From NCBI GenBank assembly GCA_012729755.1, contig JAAYCN010000036.1, positions 1-57,270 of the forward strand: a DNA stretch of 57,270 bases, given 5' to 3'. A program made the translations under genes and the position numbers. Positions 1-8,865 of this stretch are shown here, one piece after another. How positions within the stretch are numbered: position 1 is the first letter of the stretch; every line of letters starts with the position of its first letter. This DNA comes from Chloroflexota bacterium (GTDB taxonomy: Bacteria > Chloroflexota > Anaerolineae > Anaerolineales > Anaerolineaceae). The notes below the pieces were generated by a model, which worked only from the letters and a program-made list of their open reading frames with translations, ran no database searches and was not told the DNA's origin.

Positions 1-2
1 AT

Positions 3-1297
3 GTCGCCTCCCGCGTGGAGGCGTGGATTGAAACAGGAGTGAGCTTGTTATACCAGGCGTTATCATGTCGCCTCCCGCGTGGAGGCGTGGATTGAAACCA
101 GAAATCGCTTCACCGCCCGCTGGCTTGCCCCGAGTCGCCTCCCGCGTGGAGGCGTGGATTGAAACCAGAGTCTATTGTTGTTTATGGCACAGGGCAAAGT
201 CGCCTCCCGCGTGGAGGCGTGGATTGAAACCTTTTAATAAGTATTGTAATCTCAGTTGCCATTCGTCGCCTCCCGCGTGGAGGCGTGGATTGAAACCTGA
301 CTGTAAAAAACCGGTTGTTGAAAAAAGCCGTGTCGCCTCCCGCGTGGAGGCGTGGATTGAAACACTTTGCATCCAATGAGATTACAGAGGCAATTGTGTC
401 GCCTCCCGCGTGGAGGCGTGGATTGAAACTTACAAATTTGTGCAAGACTTGGTTGGTCTGGACGTCGCCTCCCGCGTGGAGGCGTGGATTGAAACCTGAA
501 AAGCAGCCTCGAACCATTCAGCAGGGCAACCGGTCGCCTCCCGCGTGGAGGCGTGGATTGAAACTGTTCCGGTAACAGTGTCATGGGAGGAATTAGGCGT
601 CGCCTCCCGCGTGGAGGCGTGGATTGAAACATGATCTCCCCCTCCTTCGCGGGCGTGGGCTGGTGTCGCCTCCCGCGTGGAGGCGTGGATTGAAACGCTC
701 GACCATATGTCCAGCATAAAACTTTCCCGCGTCGCCTCCCGCGTGGAGGCGTGGATTGAAACTTTTTGGAAGTATGCAGACTTGAAAGGCACTTCAAGTC
801 GCCTCCCGCGTGGAGGCGTGGATTGAAACTTTTTGGAAGTATGCAGACTTGAAAGGCACTTCAAGTCGCCTCCCGCGTGGAGGCGTGGATTGAAACTTCA
901 ATAAGGAGAAAAAAAATGGCTAAACTTTTTGAGTCGCCTCCCGCGTGGAGGCGTGGATTGAAACTCGTTCAGATTGACCGGAATTGTAGGGATATCGCGT
1001 CGCCTCCCGCGTGGAGGCGTGGATTGAAACGTCATGGTTCGTGGACACTAATTATCACGATTGGTCGCCTCCCGCGTGGAGGCGTGGATTGAAACAGCTG
1101 TAAGCAGCGGAATGGGAGCAAGGGACGCTGCGTCGCCTCCCGCGTGGAGGCGTGGATTGAAACTGCCTGACTAACGCCACTTGCCCGTCAAGGTCGCCAT
1201 GTCGCCTCCCGCGTGGAGGCGTGGATTGAAACATGACAGACACAGACACCAACAGCGGGGCGTGGGTCGCCTCCCGCGTGGAGGCGTGGATTGAAAC
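3..1297 (+). CRISPR. CRISPR array, 20 repeats, type I-C-like, left end cut by the window
   Basis: Twenty identical 32-bp repeats begin at 3, 67, 134, 199, 265, 332, 398, 464, 533, 599, 665, 731, 798, 865, 933, 999, 1064, 1132, 1201 and 1266. Each begins GTCGCCTCCCGCG and ends GGATTGAAAC, with inverted GCCTCC/GGAGGC arms. The nineteen complete spacers are 32 to 37 bp. Repeat length, stem and the GAAAC end resemble type I-C repeats, so transcription should run rightward with the leader to the left, outside the window. The last repeat at 1266-1297 is not degenerate. Spacers 763-797 and 830-864 are identical. No cas gene is present in the window. The type call is inference from repeat form only. 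Confidence 0.97.
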
Positions 1298-1417
1298 TCA
1301 AACTCAGCGTCCCCTCAACAAGATCGTCGGTTGTCTTGAATAATTAGAATATCTGTGCTATTATATGTCAATGCCCCTCCTCAATTCGTCTCCACCCACC
1401 CCCACGTACATAAATCA

Positions 1418-1665
1418 GGGTAAAACTGCGCTAACACCCTTTTTCCTCGTCCACAACCTCAAAAAGCCGGGTAAAACACCCCCCAACTCCAGGGTAAAAC
1501 AGGGTAAAACTAAACCTCATTCCGCCCTCCTTCATCAAATTCAGTGCAAATGCCGCAAATACCCATTTTCCCTCGTTGAAAACCGCCAAAACAGCCGCAA
1601 ATGCTCCCCCAAACCCACTGCAAATACCGCAAATACACCGGGTCTTTCACAAAAAACGCTATAAT
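1418..1665 (+). promoter_or_regulatory. Iterated short motifs and promoter region before the hydroxylase gene
   Basis: The 415-bp gap between the CRISPR array and the hydroxylase gene has no convincing gene. It holds four copies of GGGTAAAAC (1418, 1469, 1492, 1502) and five of GCAAAT (1546, 1555, 1597, 1620, 1629). Two pairs of GCAAAT form a near-identical 18-bp unit, TGCAAATRCCGCAAATAC, at 1545 and 1619. A TATAAT hexamer lies at 1660-1665, about 48 bp before the start codon; I see no good -35. The motif arrays may bind regulators of the hydroxylase, which is inference. Confidence 0.45.
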
Positions 1666-1712
1666 AATCTCACCCTATCTTTTATTTTTCCCGCGCTGAT
1701 GAGGCTCCAGGT

Positions 1713-4559
1713 ATGACCCAAGACAAGCAAACCACCCAAGGCAACCCACCCCACACCCCGCCCCAAAAGATGCTCAATCTCACCGTCAACGGAAAAAAGT
1801 ATTCCCTGCCCGAGATCCCGGACGAGAAGCTCTCAGACCTGCTGCGCCTGCGCCTCAGGCTGACCGGCACGAAAATCGGTTGTGGTGAAGGACGGTGCGG
1901 CATCTGCACCGTCATCGTGGATGGCAAACCAACGCGCTCCTGCCTGACACGCGCGGCCAAAGTCGCCGGCAGCAGCATCCTGACCATCGAAGGCATCCGC
2001 GCGCTCAGACCAGCGGACCTGCCCTCCCCCGCCATCGCCGGCATCGAAGAAATGCGCATGCTGCACCCCCTGCAGCAGGCGTTCATCACCCATGGCGCGG
2101 TACAGTGCGGCTTCTGTACCCCCGGGCAGATCATGCGCGCTTACGCGCTGCTGCGGGAGAACCCCGACCCCACGTTTGACGAACTGCGCGAGGCGCTCGA
2201 CGACGTGGTCTGCCGCTGCGGCAGCTACAACTCGATTCTCAAAGCGGTGAAGTCCGCGGCAGAGGCGATGAGGGAGCGTAAAGCGGTGCCCGACGCCGAA
2301 ATCAAGACAATTGCTTCTGACTATGCGCATATTGGCAAAGTCGCCGCGCGCCCGGACGCAGTAGCGAAGGTGAATGGGACGGCGAAATTCACTGATGACC
2401 TGAGCTTCGATGGCATGCTGTTCGCGCGGGTGGTGAGGGCGCGGGTGCCCTCAGCGATTTTGACCGCCATCGATACCTCACAGGCGGAAGCGCTCGCGGG
2501 CGTTGTCGCGGTGATGACCGCCAAAGACCTGCCCGCCGCGCGCAACCATGGGCTTTACGTGCACGACTGGCCGATCCTGGTGGGCGTTGGCGAGCGTGTG
2601 CGGTATATGGGCGACGCGATCGCGATCATCGCCGCTGAGTCGCAAACCCTCGCCGACCAGGCGGCAGAGTTGGTAAAGGCGGAATTTGAACCGCGGCCAG
2701 TGGTGAGCGATCCCCGACAGGGGCTCGAACCTGGCGCGGAGCTGGTTCATCAGAACGGCAACCTGCTCAAACACATCAAAGTGCGCCGCGGTGACCCCGA
2801 AAAAGGCTTCGCCGAGAGCGATGAGACGGTCGAATACACCTTCCACACCCCCGCCAGCGACCATTTTTTTATGGAGCCGGAGTGTTCGATCTGCGTGCCG
2901 CGAGAAGGCGGCTTTGATCTTTATGTCGGGTCTCAAATCCCCTACTCCGACCGCCAGCAGGTAGCGGCGGCGCTCGGCGTGCTGGAAGAGCATGTGAGAG
3001 TGCGCGGCCAGCGCGCGGGCGGCAGCTTCGGCGGCAAGGAGGATATCGCCGGGCAGATTCACGCCGCGCTCCTCGCCCAAAAGACCGGCCGGCCGGTCAA
3101 GTTGCTGTTCACCCGTCGCGAGAGCTTGCTGGTGCATCCCAAGCGGCACGCCACCCAGATCCGCGTGAAGCTGGGAGCGATGAAAGACGGCACGCTGATC
3201 GCGGCTGAGACAGAACTGTATGGTGACACCGGCGCTTACGCCTCGTTGGGCGATAAGGTAATGACCCGCGCGGCCACTCACTCGACTGGGCCTTATGTGA
3301 TCCCCAATGTCAAAGTGGACTGTTTCGCGGTGTATACCAACAACCCGCCGGCGGGGGCGTTCAGGGGTTTTGGCGTGATGCAGTCGGCTTTTATCATGGA
3401 GTCAGCGCTGGACATGCTGGCGAATAAACTCGGCATTGATCCGCTGGAGATCAGGCTGAAGAATGCCCTCAAAACAGGTGATACAACCAATACCGGCCAG
3501 CTGTTGGATTCGAGCGTGGGACTGACCGACTGCCTGAAAGGCATTGCCGCGCGCTGGAAGGAACTGGGGGTGACCAAACCTTTCGTCCCACAAGAAGAGA
3601 TGGTTAACGGCAAGCTGATGAAAACCTGCTGGGGGCTGGCGGCAAGTTTTAAAAACACCGGGTTGGGCGGCGGGGCAGACGACGCCAGCGGCGCTGAGGT
3701 GAGCCTGTTGAACACCAACCGCTTACAGATCAAGACCGCGGCCAGCGAAGTTGGCCAGGGCATGGCGGCCACGCTGGCGATCATCGCCGCCGAAGTGCTT
3801 AAGCTGCCGCTGACCCAGATTAACGTCTTTTTGATGGATACCGACCTGACCCCGGACGGCGGGCCGACGACAGCCAGCCGGCAAACTTTCGTCAGCGGCA
3901 ACGCGGTCAGGCTGGCCAGTGAACAGCTCAAAGCAAACATCCTCAAAGCGGGCACGCGAGCGTTCGGAGTGAGCGAGAATGACCTGACGCTGGACGAACA
4001 GGGCCTCACGGATGGCGAACACATGCTGAACTGGCATCAGATCTGGGAATTATTGGACGATGCAAACCGCTCTGCGCTGGTCTATTATCACGCGCCGGCG
4101 ACCAGGTCGATCGAAGAAGGCGGCAAGATCCATGTGACCTACGGCTTCGCGGCGCAGGCGGTCAAAATCGCCATTGACGAGTCGGAAGGCAAAATCAAAG
4201 TATTGAAGGTGTTGACCGCCAACGACGCCGGCAAGGTGATCAACCCGCTGGGCTTCCAGGGACAGGTGGAAGGCGGTGTGGTGATGGGCGTGGGACAAGC
4301 CTTGTTTGAGGAGTTCCAGACAGTCGAGGGAATTATCAAATCAGACCGGGCGGCGAGATACCCCATCCCACGCATGCACGACTCGCCCGAGATCGAGTCG
4401 ATCATTGTTGAAGCGATAATGCAGGATGGCCCCTTTGGCGCTAAAGGCGTAGGCGAAATCACCTCAATCCCCACCCCGCCGGCGATTGCCAACGCGGTGT
4501 TCAATACCACCGGTGAACGGTTTTACAGCCTGCCGATCAGATTGCGGCCTAAAAATTGA
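1713..4559 (+). CDS. Fused [2Fe-2S]/molybdopterin hydroxylase, xanthine dehydrogenase type
   Basis: A 948-residue enzyme joining two parts that are often separate subunits. Residues about 20-175 carry the two [2Fe-2S] domains: Cys57, 62, 65 and 77 (plant-ferredoxin type), then Cys132, 135, 167 and 169 (CGFC and CRC motifs). Residues about 210-948 are the molybdenum-binding part, with GGSFGGKE near 436, AFRGFG near 549 and GVGE near 912, where the Glu is the expected catalytic base. Family knowledge: such fusions oxidise purines or other N-heterocycles with water as the oxygen source. No FAD domain is fused or adjacent. The architecture matches selenium-dependent xanthine dehydrogenases, and YqeB and YqeC at 43-44.6 kb support that. 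The exact substrate is not shown by sequence. The gene stands alone on its strand. Confidence 0.85.
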   Translation: MTQDKQTTQGNPPHTPPQKMLNLTVNGKKYSLPEIPDEKLSDLLRLRLRLTGTKIGCGEGRCGICTVIVDGKPTRSCLTRAAKVAGSSILTIEGIRALRPADLPSPAIAGIEEMRMLHPLQQAFITHGAVQCGFCTPGQIMRAYALLRENPDPTFDELREALDDVVCRCGSYNSILKAVKSAAEAMRERKAVPDAEIKTIASDYAHIGKVAARPDAVAKVNGTAKFTDDLSFDGMLFARVVRARVPSAILTAIDTSQAEALAGVVAVMTAKDLPAARNHGLYVHDWPILVGVGERVRYMGDAIAIIAAESQTLADQAAELVKAEFEPRPVVSDPRQGLEPGAELVHQNGNLLKHIKVRRGDPEKGFAESDETVEYTFHTPASDHFFMEPECSICVPREGGFDLYVGSQIPYSDRQQVAAALGVLEEHVRVRGQRAGGSFGGKEDIAGQIHAALLAQKTGRPVKLLFTRRESLLVHPKRHATQIRVKLGAMKDGTLIAAETELYGDTGAYASLGDKVMTRAATHSTGPYVIPNVKVDCFAVYTNNPPAGAFRGFGVMQSAFIMESALDMLANKLGIDPLEIRLKNALKTGDTTNTGQLLDSSVGLTDCLKGIAARWKELGVTKPFVPQEEMVNGKLMKTCWGLAASFKNTGLGGGADDASGAEVSLLNTNRLQIKTAASEVGQGMAATLAIIAAEVLKLPLTQINVFLMDTDLTPDGGPTTASRQTFVSGNAVRLASEQLKANILKAGTRAFGVSENDLTLDEQGLTDGEHMLNWHQIWELLDDANRSALVYYHAPATRSIEEGGKIHVTYGFAAQAVKIAIDESEGKIKVLKVLTANDAGKVINPLGFQGQVEGGVVMGVGQALFEEFQTVEGIIKSDRAARYPIPRMHDSPEIESIIVEAIMQDGPFGAKGVGEITSIPTPPAIANAVFNTTGERFYSLPIRLRPKN

Positions 4560-4571
4560 TGGCTGTCCGTC

Positions 4572-5468
4572 TCAGGTGTTTATCCTCGGCAGGTTTTCGG
4601 CGTCCAGAAGGTTCTGAATGGCGTCACTGATCCGCGTGGCTGTTTCGACGTTGTTCATCGTGTAGAGGTGAATGCCCTGCACGTCGTGATCAATCAGGTC
4701 AACAATCTGTTCAATGGCATAATGGATCCCAGCGTCAAACAGCGCTTTAGGGCTATCGCTGTAGCGGCTGAACATCCGCGCCATTTTGTGGGGAACGCTG
4801 GCGCCGCTGAGCGCGACCGTGCGTTCAATCTGGTTGAGGCTGGTAATAGGCATGATGCCGGCGGATATCGGAATAGTGATATTGGCCCGGGCAATTTTGT
4901 CAAGAAAAGCATAAAACTTTTCATTGTCAAAGAAGAGCTGGGTAGCCAGCTGGGTCACCCCGGCGTCAATCTTGTATTTGAGGTTGGCGATGTCTTCATC
5001 CATGGTCGCGGCCTGATAATGAATCTCCGGGTAGCAGGCGCCGAGCAGGTTGAAACCGGGGTCCGCTTTTTTAATATAAGCGGCCAGATCGCTGGCGTAA
5101 CGAAAATCGTCGCTCAGTTCAGCGGTCGGCGTGATGTCGCCGCGCAGCACCATGATGTTTTGGATGTGATTGGCTCTGAGCTGTTCAAGGAGGTGATCGA
5201 TCTGGTCGCGGTTGTTGTTGACACAGGTCAGGTGAGCGACCGGCTCGACGTGATAAGTTGTGCGGATGAGTGAGGCGATCTCAACTGTCTTGTCACGTTG
5301 AGCGGCGCTTCCGCCCGCGCCGTAGGTGACGCTGATAAAGTCAGCCGGAATGCCGCGCATCTTGAGCAGCGAATTGTAAATGACGTTGTAAGGCGAGTCT
5401 TTTTTGGGAGGAAAGATCTCGAGTGAAAAGAGCACTTTTTTGTATTTGAAGAGGTCTGAGATGTTCAT
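4572..5468 (-). CDS. metF: Methylenetetrahydrofolate reductase, MetF type
   Basis: A 298-residue flavoprotein of the MetF family, the usual length. It converts 5,10-methylene-THF to 5-methyl-THF for methionine synthesis or one-carbon metabolism. Family motifs are in order: SLEIFPPK near the N-terminus, FISVTYGAGG, HLTCVNNNRDQI, VLRGD and TQLFFD. I chose the Met at 5468 because the sequence before it runs through a terminator hairpin and makes no sense for the family. No strong Shine-Dalgarno is visible. The gene converges on the hydroxylase gene with a 12-bp gap. It has no methionine-pathway neighbours here, so its role (methionine or a Wood-Ljungdahl-type pathway) cannot be told from context. 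Confidence 0.93.
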   Translation of the reverse strand: MNISDLFKYKKVLFSLEIFPPKKDSPYNVIYNSLLKMRGIPADFISVTYGAGGSAAQRDKTVEIASLIRTTYHVEPVAHLTCVNNNRDQIDHLLEQLRANHIQNIMVLRGDITPTAELSDDFRYASDLAAYIKKADPGFNLLGACYPEIHYQAATMDEDIANLKYKIDAGVTQLATQLFFDNEKFYAFLDKIARANITIPISAGIMPITSLNQIERTVALSGASVPHKMARMFSRYSDSPKALFDAGIHYAIEQIVDLIDHDVQGIHLYTMNNVETATRISDAIQNLLDAENLPRINT

Positions 5469-5498
5469 ACTGACTATTCTATACGAAAAGTTTAAACT

Positions 5499-5525
5499 AA
5501 AAAAGCCTGGCTGCGAAACCAGGCT
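5499..5525 (-). terminator. Rho-independent terminator between bacterioferritin remnant and metF
   Basis: AGCCTGG (5504-5510) pairs with CCAGGCT (5519-5525) around an 8-nt loop. On the minus strand the stem is followed by six T. It lies after the bacterioferritin remnant and 31 bp before the metF start, so it may have ended the old bacterioferritin transcript, or act as an attenuator for metF. Confidence 0.75.
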
Positions 5526-5541
5526 CGGAGTTGGACAAGAT

Positions 5542-5724
5542 TTACCTCTTGGCAATAAGGAAGAGAACACGGTCAATATGCCGCTCACCATGCTTTATTC
5601 CTTCGATAGCGCGCTTTTCAGTGATGTCATGAAGCGCGTCATAGCCCCAGTCGGCAAACATTTCGGAATGAACCATGTGCTGATTAATAGCAGCGAGTTC
5701 ATCCACAAGCAAAAAATTGAGGAA
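5542..5724 (-). pseudogene. Bacterioferritin N-terminal remnant
   Basis: A 60-residue open stretch on the minus strand reads as the first helices of bacterioferritin: LLVDELAAINQHMVHSEM, then WGY, then a stretch ending RHIDRVLFL. It keeps the ferroxidase-type Glu of DEL and the HSEM segment. A stop at 5725-5727 precedes it, with no start codon before the conserved part; a KG dipeptide typical of the family start lies in another frame just upstream. The frame ends at 5542 after LIAKR, about 100 residues short of the family length of about 155. It is therefore truncated at the C-terminus and probably frameshifted near the N-terminus. The iron-storage function is lost. I recognised it by eye; a protein search would settle it. 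Confidence 0.7.
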
Positions 5725-5792
5725 TTAAGTAACCCTTCAATAGCGAATGAAATATTGAGGGTGAAATATTGAAGGTTGATTACAATTAACAA

Positions 5793-6143
5793 ATGCGATT
5801 TGACTCACTTACACAGTTTCTTGGACGACGATTTAACATTGTGATTGACCGGCCAATAGGGTCGAGGCACCCAGATTTTGACCTGGTATATGAATTAAAC
5901 TACGGCTATGTGGAAGGGATGGTTGCCGCAGACGGGGAGGAGCAGGATGTGTATGTAATAGGGGTAACCGAACCAATCGAACGTTTTGAAGGGCGATGCA
6001 TCGCGGTAATCATTCGAGAGGATGACGTAGAAAGCAAGTTGGTTTTAGCTCCGGATGGGACAACTTTTAGCGCAGAGGAGATAGTCAAATCAGTACGATT
6101 CCAAGAGAGATTTTTTGACTCACATATAGTTATGGCGACCTAA
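5793..6143 (+). CDS. Short family I inorganic pyrophosphatase-like protein
   Basis: A 116-residue protein with the core of family I inorganic pyrophosphatases: IDRPIGSRHPDFD, then LNYGYVEG, then the acidic DGEEQDVYVIG segment that supplies metal ligands in the family, then CIAVIIREDD. Classical bacterial enzymes are about 165-180 residues, so this belongs with the short variants seen in Firmicutes and related groups, whose hydrolysis of pyrophosphate is assumed more than shown. No strong Shine-Dalgarno precedes the ATG. It stands alone between the bacterioferritin remnant and the carrier gene. Confidence 0.75.
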   Translation: MRFDSLTQFLGRRFNIVIDRPIGSRHPDFDLVYELNYGYVEGMVAADGEEQDVYVIGVTEPIERFEGRCIAVIIREDDVESKLVLAPDGTTFSAEEIVKSVRFQERFFDSHIVMAT

Positions 6144-6200
6144 TCTGGCATAATAAGGCAGCTTGTGGCATGCTTGAGGCACTTATTGATTGGCAGCCAA

Positions 6201-6209
6201 TGATATAAT
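6201..6209 (+). promoter_or_regulatory. Candidate extended -10 promoter of the carrier gene
   Basis: TGATATAAT forms an extended -10 (TGn plus TATAAT) 55 bp before the carrier start codon. No good -35 is present at normal distance, as is allowed for extended -10 promoters. Confidence 0.35.
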
Positions 6210-6263
6210 CCTTATCAGTTTCAACCCATTCCCTAACAACAATAATAAGTTTGTGAGGCCACT

Positions 6264-7718
6264 ATGAACGAAAAAGACACCGGACTGCAGATTAGCCGAA
6301 AGTCATTTATTTCATCAGTAGTGATTTTGTTTACCCTCATGCTGGCAGCGGGAATACTCACCCGAGCGATTCCCGCAGGTGAGTTTGAACGAGTGACAAA
6401 AGCTGGGCGTGAAGTGCTCGTTCCGGAATCATATCAGTTGATCGGCAAAGTCAATTATCCGATCTGGCGCTGGCTAACCGCTCCGATTGAAGTTTTATGG
6501 GGTCCAGACGCTGCAACAGTAATTGTCATTATTGTTTTTATCTTATTAATTGGCGGAAGCGTCGCGGTCTTGGATAAAAGTGGGATCCTGCGCTATAGCA
6601 TGCAGAGATTGGTAAACCGTTTTGGTCAACGAAAGTACGTGCTGATTGGAGTCTTAGTGTTCTTCTTCATGGCGCTTGGAGCTTTGATCGGGACCTTTGA
6701 AGAAATTGTTGTACTGGTGCCGCTGACAATTGGCCTGGCGATATCGCTAGGTTGGGATTCGCTGACTGGACTCGGCATGAGCCTGCTGGCGGCCGGTTTC
6801 GGCTTCGCCGCGGCCATCTCAAATCCGTTTACAGTGGGCGTAGCCCAAAGGTTGGCCGGTCTACCTGCTTTTTCGGGAGTCGCTTACCGAGTTTTAATTT
6901 TCCTGATCGTCTATGTCTTATTGTTGTGGTTTTTAGTCAGCTATGCAAAAAAGGTGGAGAAAAGCCCTGAAGACTCCTTAGTTTATAAAGAAGATCAAAC
7001 TTTGCGAGTGAAATACGCAACCGAACAAGTGGTCAGCGATAAAGATGAACCTCATTTAAGGTCAGCTATCCGGATATTTAGCCTGTTTTTGCTGCTCATT
7101 CTGGCGGTGATCGTAGCCGGTTTTTTCGTAGAAGCCATTTCAGCGATTAGCCTACCGTTAGTAGCAATAGTTTTTACAGTCGGGGCAATTTGCTCAGGGG
7201 TGTTAAGCAAATATGCGTCAGCGAAAGGAGTAGTGCTTGATCTATTAAAGGGGATGACGGGCATCCTGCCAGCGATCTTGCTCATTCTAATGGCGATGAG
7301 CGTCAAGCATATTATGGTAGCCGGCAAAACGATGGACACCGTACTGCAATGGGCAGCTGACCGCGTAGGCGGGATGAGCCCATATATGGCTGGGTTATCC
7401 ATCTACATCCTGATTTTGTTTCTGGAATTGTTTATCAGTTCGGGCTCAGCAAAGGCGTTTTTGGTCATCCCAATTGTCGCGCCACTGGTAGATATCATCG
7501 GGCTGACCAGGCAGTCTGCTGTGCTGGCTTTTACCTTCGGAGATGGCTTTTCGAATGTATTTTTTCCAACCAACGCGGTATTAATGATCGCGCTTGGGCT
7601 GACCACGGTCAGTTTTGTGAAATGGTTAAAGTGGACAGTCAAAATACAATTGACAATATTTGTAATCACCATCTTAATGCTTTTTGGCGCAATCGCGTTT
7701 GGCTATGGGCCTTATTAA
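6264..7718 (+). CDS. YfcC-family carrier (DcuC/ArcD-like)
   Basis: A 484-residue membrane protein with about 12 hydrophobic helices and a short cytosolic N-terminus. AIPAGEFER after the first helix, GTFEE, the ISNPFTVGVAQ segment near 185 and the SGSAKA and FTFGDGFSN segments in the second half are typical of the YfcC family. Members are linked to amino acid or short-chain acid exchange (arginine/ornithine, C4-dicarboxylates), but substrates are mostly unknown and none can be assigned here. There are no partner enzymes next to it. A hairpin that favours the opposite strand lies just after the stop codon. Confidence 0.85.
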   Translation: MNEKDTGLQISRKSFISSVVILFTLMLAAGILTRAIPAGEFERVTKAGREVLVPESYQLIGKVNYPIWRWLTAPIEVLWGPDAATVIVIIVFILLIGGSVAVLDKSGILRYSMQRLVNRFGQRKYVLIGVLVFFFMALGALIGTFEEIVVLVPLTIGLAISLGWDSLTGLGMSLLAAGFGFAAAISNPFTVGVAQRLAGLPAFSGVAYRVLIFLIVYVLLLWFLVSYAKKVEKSPEDSLVYKEDQTLRVKYATEQVVSDKDEPHLRSAIRIFSLFLLLILAVIVAGFFVEAISAISLPLVAIVFTVGAICSGVLSKYASAKGVVLDLLKGMTGILPAILLILMAMSVKHIMVAGKTMDTVLQWAADRVGGMSPYMAGLSIYILILFLELFISSGSAKAFLVIPIVAPLVDIIGLTRQSAVLAFTFGDGFSNVFFPTNAVLMIALGLTTVSFVKWLKWTVKIQLTIFVITILMLFGAIAFGYGPY

Positions 7719-7722
7719 TGAC

Positions 7723-7745
7723 AAAAGCCCCAGCGTTTCGGGGCT
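7723..7745 (-). terminator. Terminator between convergent genes
   Basis: AGCCCC (7726-7731) pairs with GGGGCT (7740-7745). On the minus strand the stem is followed by TTTT, so it best serves the guanylyltransferase-like gene, and may stop both directions. Confidence 0.6.
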
Positions 7746-7770
7746 CTGGCTCTGTTGTTGCTGAGAGAAA

Positions 7771-8865
7771 TTAAACCAGATCGGTGCGACCTGATTCTTT
7801 GAGTTGGGCGACAACGCGACGCACATCCCCCACACGGTCTTTGGGGCAAATCAACAGGGCATCATCGGTATCGACCACAGCAAGATCTTCGAGACCAACA
7901 ATGGCAATCAGGCGTTTGCCGCCAACGACCATCAGATTACGCGAATCAAGCAGCAGGGCATCACCCTTAACAGCATTGCCAGATTCATCCTGGCTAAAGA
8001 GCACTTTCATGCTCGACCAGTTGCCGATATCCAACCAGGCCATATCAACTGGAATGACAGCAACTTTGCGAGCCATCTCCATAACGCCATAGTCAATAGA
8101 CTGACGCGGAATGGATGGCCAAACCTCAGCCAGGACGCGGTTATATTCTTCGTTTTCCCGACTTGGCGATTTGGAAGATTGAAGCGTGACCTGAAGCTGT
8201 TGCAGAGCGCGATGGAGCACCGGCATCTGATGTTGGAATTCGAGCATGATGGCGGAAACTTTCCACATAAACATTCCGCTGTTCCAGGAATAATTGCCCT
8301 GCTCAAGCATATCTTCGGCGCGTTCCTGTTGGGGTTTCTCTACAAAGCGCTCGGTGCGAAAAACCTTGAAACCATCGATTTCGCAGATTTGGGGACCCTG
8401 TTCGATATAGCCATACTGGGTGGAGGGCTCCGTCGGGGCGATACCTAATGTAACCAGGTAGTCATTTAGGGATACTTCAAGTGCAGCAGCGACGGCACGG
8501 CGAAATGTCTCGGTGTCACCGATGTGATGATCAGCGGTGAGCACTGCCATACGCGCCTCAGGGTCACGCGCAGCCAGATGAATAGCGGCCAGCCCAATCG
8601 CCGGGGCAGTGTTGCGCCCTTCGGGTTCGATGATAAAGTTTTCGAGCGGGATCTCAGGCACCTGCTCTGACAGCACAGCAGCATGACCTCGACCAGCCAC
8701 AACGATAATCTGTTCAGGGGTAAAAAGCGGCGCGAGTCGGGACACTGCGATTTGGAACATTGACTGATCACTATAAAAGCGCAAGGCGGTTTTAGGAAGA
8801 CGCTCACGGGAGAGCGGCCAAAGTCTGGTGCCGGCTCCGCCAGCCAAGATTACAGCATAGTTCAT
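7771..8865 (-). CDS. Mannose-1-phosphate guanylyltransferase-like nucleotidyltransferase
   Basis: A 364-residue enzyme with the nucleotidyltransferase signature LAGGAGTRLWPLSR at the N-terminus, the ENFIIEPEGRNTAPAIGLA segment, LTADH near 105, VEKP near 180 and DIGNW near 280. These match single-domain mannose-1-phosphate guanylyltransferases, which make GDP-mannose from mannose-1-phosphate and GTP. The C-terminal phosphomannose-isomerase domain of two-domain ManC proteins is absent. I chose the ATG at 8865 because GGAGG lies 6 bp before it; the Met four codons upstream is itself part of that site. It is alone here, so the final product (glycan, mannosylglycerate or other) is open. Confidence 0.85.
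   Translation of the reverse strand: MNYAVILAGGAGTRLWPLSRERLPKTALRFYSDQSMFQIAVSRLAPLFTPEQIIVVAGRGHAAVLSEQVPEIPLENFIIEPEGRNTAPAIGLAAIHLAARDPEARMAVLTADHHIGDTETFRRAVAAALEVSLNDYLVTLGIAPTEPSTQYGYIEQGPQICEIDGFKVFRTERFVEKPQQERAEDMLEQGNYSWNSGMFMWKVSAIMLEFQHQMPVLHRALQQLQVTLQSSKSPSRENEEYNRVLAEVWPSIPRQSIDYGVMEMARKVAVIPVDMAWLDIGNWSSMKVLFSQDESGNAVKGDALLLDSRNLMVVGGKRLIAIVGLEDLAVVDTDDALLICPKDRVGDVRRVVAQLKESGRTDLV

Noticed and set aside
65-1252. Open frames of 65 to 181 codons on both strands in the first 1.25 kb
   Set aside because: They are translations of the CRISPR repeat (periodic SPPAWRRGL or FNPRLHAGGD peptides), not genes.
3-1297. Self-targeting CRISPR spacers
   Set aside because: By eye no spacer matches another part of the window; a genome-wide search was not possible.
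1365-1664. 99-codon frame between the array and the hydroxylase gene
   Set aside because: Composition reflects the repeated GGGTAAAAC and GCAAAT motifs; no ribosome site and no plausible fold.
4668-5273. 201-codon plus-strand frame
   Set aside because: Antisense to metF, which has clear family motifs.
5469-5600. SAM riboswitch or attenuator for metF
   Set aside because: The leader lacks a recognisable SAM aptamer; most of it is explained by the bacterioferritin remnant plus its terminator.
5404-5772. 122-codon plus-strand frame over metF start and bacterioferritin remnant
   Set aside because: It crosses the terminator hairpin and is antisense to two recognisable minus-strand sequences.
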